NCBI GenBank assembly: GCA_030673345.1
Contig: DAOVJH010000017.1
Coordinates: forward strand, 1-11,513
Length of the DNA stretch: 11,513 nt
Source: Pseudomonadota bacterium
GTDB taxonomy: Bacteria; Pseudomonadota; Gammaproteobacteria; SZUA-229
Direction: 5' to 3'
In this document: positions 8,077 to 11,513 of the stretch, piece after piece
Position numbering within the stretch: position 1 is the first letter of the stretch
Layout of the letters: the number at the start of each line of letters is the position of its first letter
The notes under the pieces: model-generated
The model's input: only the letters and a program-made list of their open reading frames with translations
Databases searched by the model: none
What the model was told of the DNA's origin: nothing
Made by a program: the position numbers and the translations under genes

Positions 8077-8116
8077 ATGTAACAATATTGTAACAACTCT
8101 GTCATTTTGCTTTCAC
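8077..8116 (+). promoter_or_regulatory. tandem Pho boxes (four half-sites) upstream of pstS
   Basis: Four 7-bp half-sites lie in exact 11-bp register: ATGTAAC (8077-8083), TTGTAAC (8088-8094), CTGTCAT (8099-8105) and CTTTCAC (8110-8116). Taken as two boxes they match the consensus at about 12 and 14 of 18 positions. This gives pstS its own PhoB-driven promoter in the 118-bp gap after phoR. The -10 is uncertain: CATACT (8136-8141) and AATATT (8130-8135) are candidates. Confidence 0.8.
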
Positions 8117-8151
8117 AATTAACACACAAAATATTCATACTTAATTTACCT

Positions 8152-8155
8152 GGAG
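8152..8155 (+). promoter_or_regulatory. pstS ribosome-binding site
   Basis: GGAG lies 10 nt before the ATG at 8166. It is somewhat far but is the only candidate, and it supports that start together with the signal peptide that follows. Confidence 0.5.
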
Positions 8156-8165
8156 TTTAAAAGTA

Positions 8166-9137
8166 ATGAAATTTCATCGAACAACATTAACCGGCGTCAT
8201 TCTTAGCATTGGCTTACTTACAGCATCAAATGTTTCAGCCGTATCCGTTGACGCAGGCGTTCCCGAATACAAAGCTGTTAGTGGCATTTCTGGCAACCTG
8301 TCGAGTGTCGGTTCAGACACATTGGCAAACCTTATGACATTATGGGCTGAGTCATTCAAACGTTCATACCCGAATGTAAACATTCAAATCCAGGCAGCAG
8401 GTTCATCTACAGCACCACCAGCGCTAACTGAGGCAACATCAAACTTCGGTCCGATGAGCCGTAAGATGAAATCGAAAGAGATCGCTGCCTTCGAAGATCG
8501 TTTTGGCTACAAACCAACAGCTATCCCTGTTGCTATCGATGCATTAGCCGTTTATGTAAACAAAGATAACCCGGTAAAAGGCATGACCATCCCTGATGTT
8601 GACGCTGTATTTTCCTCTACAAGAAAATGCGGTGGTGACAAAGACATCAAAAAATGGGGTGACCTGGGCTTAAGCGGCAACTGGAAAAATCGCGACATCC
8701 AGATATATGGTCGCAATTCTGTATCCGGCACCTACGGTTACTTTAAAAAGAAAGCACTTTGTAAAGGTGACTACAAGAACAACGTAAACGAACAACCTGG
8801 TTCAGCTTCCGTCGTGCAGTCAGTATCAAGTTCTGTCAATGGTATCGGCTACTCTGGCATCGGTTACAAAACTTCAGGTGTACGTGCTGTACCGTTAACA
8901 AAAAAAGCAGGTGGTGATTTTATCAAAGCCACTCCGGATAATGCCGTTTCAGGAAAGTATCCGCTATCTCGTTTCCTCTATGTCTATGTGAACAAACATC
9001 CTAATAAAGAACTTTCACCTCTGGATAAAGAATTCATCAAACTGGTACTTTCCAGACAGGGTCAGGAAGTAGTAATTAAAGATGGTTACATTCCTTTACC
9101 TGCAAAAGTAGTCGAGAAATATCTCAAACAAATATAG
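8166..9137 (+). CDS. pstS: periplasmic phosphate-binding protein PstS
   Basis: Soluble periplasmic receptor that delivers phosphate to PstCA. The 323 residues begin with a Sec signal peptide, with predicted cleavage after VSA at residue 25 (next residues VSVDAG). Phosphate-contacting segments typical of the family are visible: [32 protein letters not shown] and [18 protein letters not shown]. Two cysteines, in [10 protein letters not shown] and KKALCKGDY, may form a disulfide. It resembles the Pseudomonas/Vibrio-type PstS more than the E. coli form. Here pstS is last in the cluster with its own Pho-box promoter instead of first in the operon. This would allow the binding protein to be made in large excess over the permease. 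A strong terminator follows 33 nt after the stop. Confidence 0.95.
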   Translation: MKFHRTTLTGVILSIGLLTASNVSAVSVDAGVPEYKAVSGISGNLSSVGSDTLANLMTLWAESFKRSYPNVNIQIQAAGSSTAPPALTEATSNFGPMSRKMKSKEIAAFEDRFGYKPTAIPVAIDALAVYVNKDNPVKGMTIPDVDAVFSSTRKCGGDKDIKKWGDLGLSGNWKNRDIQIYGRNSVSGTYGYFKKKALCKGDYKNNVNEQPGSASVVQSVSSSVNGIGYSGIGYKTSGVRAVPLTKKAGGDFIKATPDNAVSGKYPLSRFLYVYVNKHPNKELSPLDKEFIKLVLSRQGQEVVIKDGYIPLPAKVVEKYLKQI

Positions 9138-9170
9138 ATTACAACTCTATATGCTTTTGGTACATCCAAT

Positions 9171-9198
9171 AAAAAAGCCGGGTTTCCCCGGCTTTTTT
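9171..9198. terminator. bidirectional rho-independent terminator between pstS and the sulfur-globule-like gene
   Basis: AAAAAAGCCGGG (9171-9182) pairs perfectly with CCCGGCTTTTTT (9187-9198) around a TTTC tetraloop. The six A/T pairs give a U-run after the GC stem on either strand. It lies between two convergent genes, 33 nt after the pstS stop and 25 nt beyond the leftward gene's stop, so one element serves both. Confidence 0.93.
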
Positions 9199-9223
9199 AT
9201 TGCGTAACAGTTAAGTAACGATA

Positions 9224-9634
9224 TTACTGCGCTGGAGCTGCCGGCGCCTGTGGAGCAGGGCCACGATTGTAAGGACCATAACCCGGGCCAGGACCATAAT
9301 ATGGACGGTTATAATAACCACGATTACCATAGTTACCACTATTATTATCCCAGCGGTTATCCCAGCGGTTATCCCACCTGTTGTCCCAGCGGTTGTCACC
9401 AGAGTATGAGCTACGGCCATCACCACGACCACGACCTCTAGCCTTACCGCTCATATTAAAATTAAAACTACCATCTACATCACCATCAACATCACCGGAT
9501 CCATCGCCATAGCCAGAACCATCATTCCGCCAGTCATTATTCCAATTACTGTTGTTATTGTCATTCCACCAGGCATTGGCTGATGTTGATACAATGAATA
9601 GAGCCGCAGCTGCTACTGTAATTAACTTTTTCAT
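9224..9634 (-). CDS. exported Gly/Asn/Trp/Tyr-rich protein, probable sulfur globule envelope protein family
   Basis: The 136-residue product starts at ATG 9634, backed by GGAGGG 6 nt upstream; an ATG at 9670 would put 12 residues before the signal peptide and lacks such a site. A clear signal peptide MKKLITVAAAALFIVSTSANA (cleavage after residue 21) precedes WWNDNN. The mature part is low-complexity: Asn/Trp-rich (22-38), Gly/Asp-rich with DVDGDVDG (39-56), FNFNMSGKARGRGRG (57-71), four RWDN repeats (82-97), a Tyr/Gly/Pro-rich part (100-125) and a Pro/Ala tail. As I recall, sulfur globule proteins of purple sulfur bacteria and thiotrophic symbionts share this build: AWW after the signal peptide, FNFNMSGKARG-like core and a GYGPY-rich end. 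They coat periplasmic sulfur globules. The family call is by pattern and recall; cell-surface structural protein is the alternative. Divergent from sat, which supports a sulfur role. Confidence 0.7.
   Translation of the reverse strand: MKKLITVAAAALFIVSTSANAWWNDNNNSNWNNDWRNDGSGYGDGSGDVDGDVDGSFNFNMSGKARGRGRGDGRSSYSGDNRWDNRWDNRWDNRWDNNSGNYGNRGYYNRPYYGPGPGYGPYNRGPAPQAPAAPAQ
9347..9394 (-). repeat. four tandem 12-bp units encoding (RWDN)4
   Basis: On the plus strand the units are ATCCCAGCGGTT (9347-9358), an identical copy (9359-9370), ATCCCACCTGTT (9371-9382) and GTCCCAGCGGTT (9383-9394). They keep the reading frame of the leftward gene, so copy number can change by slippage without a frameshift, lengthening or shortening the protein by four residues per unit. 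Confidence 0.9.
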
Positions 9635-9640
9635 ACGTTT

Positions 9641-9646
9641 CCCTCC
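9641..9646 (-). promoter_or_regulatory. strong ribosome-binding site of the sulfur-globule-like gene
   Basis: GGAGGG on the minus strand, 6 nt before the ATG at 9634. It decides this start over the in-frame ATG at 9670 and suggests strong translation. Confidence 0.85.
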
Positions 9647-9707
9647 AAAGGATATTTGAGAACATTTCATTTTACCGCCACGATACAGGCAGTTACGCCA
9701 AACTATT

Positions 9708-9744
9708 GATAGACGTAATCTTCACTAGAAATATTACGTCTATC
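9708..9744. repeat. 12-bp perfect inverted repeat with 13-nt spacer
   Basis: GATAGACGTAAT (9708-9719) and ATTACGTCTATC (9733-9744) are exact reverse complements. There is no following U-run on either strand, so it is not a standard terminator. It may be an operator for a dimeric regulator or a hairpin in the 5' leader of the leftward gene, whose start lies 74 nt away. Confidence 0.7.
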
Positions 9745-9757
9745 CCCCAGTAACATA

Positions 9758-9771
9758 TTGATATAAATCAA
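9758..9771. promoter_or_regulatory. FNR/Anr-type binding site
   Basis: TTGATATAAATCAA matches the FNR consensus TTGAT-N4-ATCAA at every defined position. On the minus strand, a -10-like TAATAT at 9736-9731 (4 of 6) would start transcription near 9724, placing this site close to -41, the class II activating position, for the sulfur-globule-like gene. The site is seen directly; the direction of regulation is inferred. Confidence 0.7.
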
Positions 9772-9808
9772 TAAAAAATACACACCCCCCCTGACAAGGT
9801 GCATAAAA

Positions 9809-9822
9809 TTGACCTCGGTCAA
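9809..9822. promoter_or_regulatory. second CRP/FNR-family palindrome (Dnr/FNR-like)
   Basis: TTGACCTCGGTCAA has perfect 6-bp arms, TTGACC and GGTCAA, and fits TTGAY-N4-RTCAA, the relaxed site of FNR, Anr and the NO-responsive Dnr group. Its centre is 51 bp from that of the perfect FNR box, close to five helical turns. It lies about 70 bp upstream of the start predicted from the -10 at 9874, a class I type distance, so it may activate sat. Confidence 0.55.
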
Positions 9823-9873
9823 CATAATACCACTACCCACTTTAGCTGACTACGAAAACAGCTGAGTTTGGGG

Positions 9874-9886
9874 TAGAATACGCGCG
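9874..9886 (+). promoter_or_regulatory. probable sat promoter -10 with GC-rich discriminator
   Basis: TAGAAT (9874-9879) matches TATAAT at 5 of 6 and is followed by ACGCGCG, a GC-rich discriminator often seen at growth-rate-controlled promoters. The -35 region at proper distance (TACGAA, 9851-9856) is poor, which would fit an activator-dependent promoter. It implies a leader of about 137 nt before sat. Confidence 0.45.
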
Positions 9887-9980
9887 CATTTTAGGTGGTT
9901 AATGATTCTTACGATAAAAATCACATCATCCAAAAACCGCTTATAACAATATTTTTTTAAACAAGAATTTTTAAATTTGG

Positions 9981-9998
9981 GCTGGCCTGAAGACCAGC
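9981..9998 (+). other. small hairpin in the sat leader
   Basis: GCTGG (9981-9985) and CCAGC (9994-9998) can pair around an 8-nt loop, 14 nt before the ribosome-binding site. No U-run follows, so it is not a terminator. It may only tune mRNA stability, or have no role. Confidence 0.3.
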
Positions 9999-10022
9999 GC
10001 GATAATCACTTGGAGAAAATAC

Positions 10023-11216
10023 ATGATTAAACCTCATGGTTCAGACGAGCTAAATCCATTGTTCGTATACGATTCTGCAGAAAACGATGCTTTACAAAAA
10101 GAAGCTGAAACACTGACTTCTATCATTGTTAGCTCAGCTACAGCAGCTAATGCCGTTATGATGGGCGCAGGCTATTTCAACCCATTAACTGGTTACATGA
10201 CTAAAGCTGATGCACTTTCTGTTGCAACAGGCATGAAAACATCATCTGGTCTATTCTGGCCAACACCAGTTTTAAACCTGGTTGAAAATGCTGATGGCAT
10301 CTCTGTTGGCGATCGCATCGCACTTAAAGATCCAAACGTTGAGGGTAACCCTGTCGTTGCCGTTATGAACGTTGAAGGCATCGAAGAGTTTTCTGATGAA
10401 GACATGGCGATGATGACTGAAAAAGTTTATGCACCAGCTGCAGGTGAAGATCACCCAGGTGTTGATGCATTCAACTCTCAAGGTAAAGTATGTCTTTCTG
10501 GTCCGATTCAGGTTCTGAATTTCTCTTACTTCCAGACTGAATTCCCAGACACTTTCCGTACTGCTGTTGAGATCCGTAACGAGATATCTGAGCGTGGCTG
10601 GAAGAAAGTTGTTGCATTCCAGACCCGTAACCCGATGCACCTTGCACACGAAGAACTCTGTCACATGGCGATGGATCGTTTAGGTTGTGATGGTCTGGTT
10701 ATTCACATGCTATTAGGTAAATTAAAAGCTGGCGATATTCCTGCACCAGTTCGTGACGCTGCTATCCGTAAGATGGTTGAGCTGTACTTCCCAGAAAATA
10801 GCGCGATGGTTACCGGTTACGGTTTCGATATGCTTTATGCTGGTCCACGTGAAGGTGTATTACACGCTTTATTCCGTCAGAATATGGGCGCAACTCACTT
10901 CATCATCGGTCGTGACCACGCTGGTGTTGGTGATCACTACGGTGCTTTCGACGCACAGACAATCTTTAAAGAGCAAGTTCCAGCTGGCTCATTAGAGATC
11001 GAAATATTCGAAGCTGACCACACTGCTTACTCTAAGAAGTTAGATAAAGTCGTCATGATGTGTGAAGCACCTGATCATGAAAAAGAAGATTTCGTTCTTC
11101 TATCAGGCACCAAAGTTCGCGAGATGTTAGGCCAGGGCATGGCACCACCTAAAGAGTTCTCACGTCCTGAAGTGGCTAAGATATTGATCGATTACTATCA
11201 ATCTCTAGACGCATAA
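10023..11216 (+). CDS. sat: sulfate adenylyltransferase (ATP sulfurylase), single-domain dissimilatory type
   Basis: Sat interconverts ATP + sulfate and APS + pyrophosphate (EC 2.7.7.4). In sulfur oxidisers it runs towards ATP and sulfate, after APS reductase has made APS from sulfite. The 397 residues fit the homomeric prokaryotic enzyme: an N-terminal PUA-like domain (about 1-165), then the catalytic domain with QTRNPMHLAH at 200-209 (Q200, R202, N203, H206, H209) and GRDHAGVGDHYG from 296 (R297, D298, H299). There is no C-terminal APS kinase domain, and it is unrelated to assimilatory CysD/CysN. GGAG (10012-10015) lies 7 nt upstream of the ATG. Arginine is written almost always as CGT and many codons end in T, suggesting high expression. 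It is a single-gene unit closed by a strong terminator. The apr genes are not in view, so direction of use is inferred partly from the neighbouring globule-like gene. Confidence 0.95.
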   Translation: MIKPHGSDELNPLFVYDSAENDALQKEAETLTSIIVSSATAANAVMMGAGYFNPLTGYMTKADALSVATGMKTSSGLFWPTPVLNLVENADGISVGDRIALKDPNVEGNPVVAVMNVEGIEEFSDEDMAMMTEKVYAPAAGEDHPGVDAFNSQGKVCLSGPIQVLNFSYFQTEFPDTFRTAVEIRNEISERGWKKVVAFQTRNPMHLAHEELCHMAMDRLGCDGLVIHMLLGKLKAGDIPAPVRDAAIRKMVELYFPENSAMVTGYGFDMLYAGPREGVLHALFRQNMGATHFIIGRDHAGVGDHYGAFDAQTIFKEQVPAGSLEIEIFEADHTAYSKKLDKVVMMCEAPDHEKEDFVLLSGTKVREMLGQGMAPPKEFSRPEVAKILIDYYQSLDA

Positions 11217-11238
11217 ACAGCATTTAATTGTTGTTTAC

Positions 11239-11277
11239 AAAAACGGCGCTGTTCCATTTGGAACAGCGCCGTTTTTT
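11239..11277 (+). terminator. rho-independent terminator of sat
   Basis: CGGCGCTGTTCC (11244-11255) pairs perfectly with GGAACAGCGCCG (11260-11271) around an ATTT loop, followed by six T. Five A before the stem mirror the T-run, so it could also stop transcription from the right. It begins 22 nt after the sat stop codon. Confidence 0.95.
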
Positions 11278-11513
11278 ATGTCCATGGATGAACGGTATGA
11301 CGCAAGGAGCCAGGGATGACTGTGCGTTGACACCAGTTAAAAGATTAAAAGCTTTTTAACCACAGAGACACAGAGAGCGCAGAGTTTTTATTGTTAATCG
11401 CGCCTACGGCGTGATTAACAATAAATTATTTTTTCTCTGTGCTCTCTGTGTCTCTGTGGTTAATCGATTTTGTTTTTGAGTCAATCCAGTAATCAACTTC
11501 CTGTAACTTCAAA
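11278..11513. other. non-coding tail after sat
   Basis: No credible gene is seen up to the window edge. Bases 11282-11330 (CCATGGATGAACGGT, then GCAAGGAGCCAGGGATGAC) resemble decayed intergenic repeats I have seen in gammaproteobacterial genomes. From 11356 onwards a long hairpin element dominates. Confidence 0.55.
11356..11463. repeat. 108-nt near-perfect hairpin element (MITE-like palindrome)
   Basis: The outer 29-nt arms, 11356-11384 (beginning TTAACCACAGAGACACAGAG) and 11435-11463, are reverse complements except at one position. The inner arms, 11387-11404 and 11408-11425, pair over 18 positions, again with one exception, around a TAC loop. Both exceptions become G-U pairs in the plus-strand RNA, which could therefore pair along 47 bp with only a 2-nt/9-nt internal loop. 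The AACCACAGAGACACAGAG motif recurs, from memory, as an intergenic repeat in many bacterial genomes. No gene is inside it. Confidence 0.8.

Larger units (their letters stand above)
9671..10022. other. regulatory region between divergent sulfur-globule-like gene and sat
   Basis: No gene is seen. From left to right it holds a 12-bp inverted repeat (9708-9744), a perfect FNR-type box (9758-9771), a seven-C run (9785-9791), a second CRP/FNR-type palindrome (9809-9822), a sigma70-like -10 with GC-rich discriminator (9874-9886), an AT-rich leader, a small hairpin (9981-9998) and the sat ribosome-binding site. Confidence 0.75.

Noticed and set aside
9347..9394. Tandem repeat considered as a CRISPR array
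   Set aside because: The units are 12 bp, directly adjacent without spacers, and in frame with the RWDN protein repeat.
9250..9441. Rightward open frame rich in His, Tyr, Pro and Gly opposite the globule-like gene
   Set aside because: It is the mirror of the low-complexity repeat coding on the other strand, with no ribosome-binding site or signal peptide; the same holds for the minus-strand frame 9211-9432.
9635..9670. Upstream ATG adding 12 residues to the sulfur-globule-like protein
   Set aside because: The extension would contain the GGAGGG ribosome-binding site itself and place 12 residues before a textbook signal peptide that starts at 9634.
9961..10022. sat leader as a riboswitch
   Set aside because: Only one 5-bp hairpin is seen, with no conserved multi-stem core, anti-terminator or sequestered ribosome-binding site.

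Overview
The window looks like chromosome of a chemolithotrophic, sulfur-oxidising gammaproteobacterium of moderate GC content. This rests on three things: a Pho regulon built on the gammaproteobacterial plan (a very long PstC, and a PstA with a large N-terminal periplasmic insert), a single-domain prokaryotic ATP sulfurylase of the dissimilatory type, and a secreted Gly/Asn/Trp/Tyr-rich protein resembling sulfur globule envelope proteins. I cannot assign a genus from sequence alone.

Layout. Bases 1-57 hold the first codons of a leftward gene for an exported protein, with its promoter to the right. Bases 58-513 are non-coding and hold degenerate repeat or mobile-element-like sequence, then Pho boxes. 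Bases 514-8047 are one tightly packed rightward operon: pstC, pstA (4-bp overlap), pstB, phoU, phoB, phoR. pstS follows at 8166-9137 with its own array of four Pho half-sites. A perfect 12-bp bidirectional terminator separates pstS from a convergent leftward sulfur-globule-like gene (9224-9634). That gene is divergent from sat (10023-11216). The 388-bp region between their start codons carries a perfect FNR-type box (9758-9771), a second CRP/FNR-type palindrome (9809-9822) and a 12-bp inverted repeat (9708-9744). sat ends at a strong terminator. The last 230 bases are non-coding and hold a roughly 108-nt, nearly perfect hairpin that resembles a palindromic mobile repeat.

How the genes work together. 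PstS captures phosphate in the periplasm, PstC and PstA form the inner-membrane channel, and PstB powers it. PhoU passes the transporter state to the PhoR kinase, and PhoB~P binds the Pho boxes before pstC and pstS, closing the loop. The right-hand part concerns sulfur. The globule-like protein would coat stored sulfur, and Sat releases sulfate and ATP from APS and pyrophosphate at the end of sulfur oxidation. The paired FNR-family sites suggest, by inference, that storage and the last oxidation step are tied to oxygen or nitrate/NO availability.

No clearly new multi-gene system is visible. The most interesting items are the FNR-site architecture between the sulfur genes, the WDNR-repeat globule-like protein, the possibly leaderless pstC start, and the long terminal hairpin.
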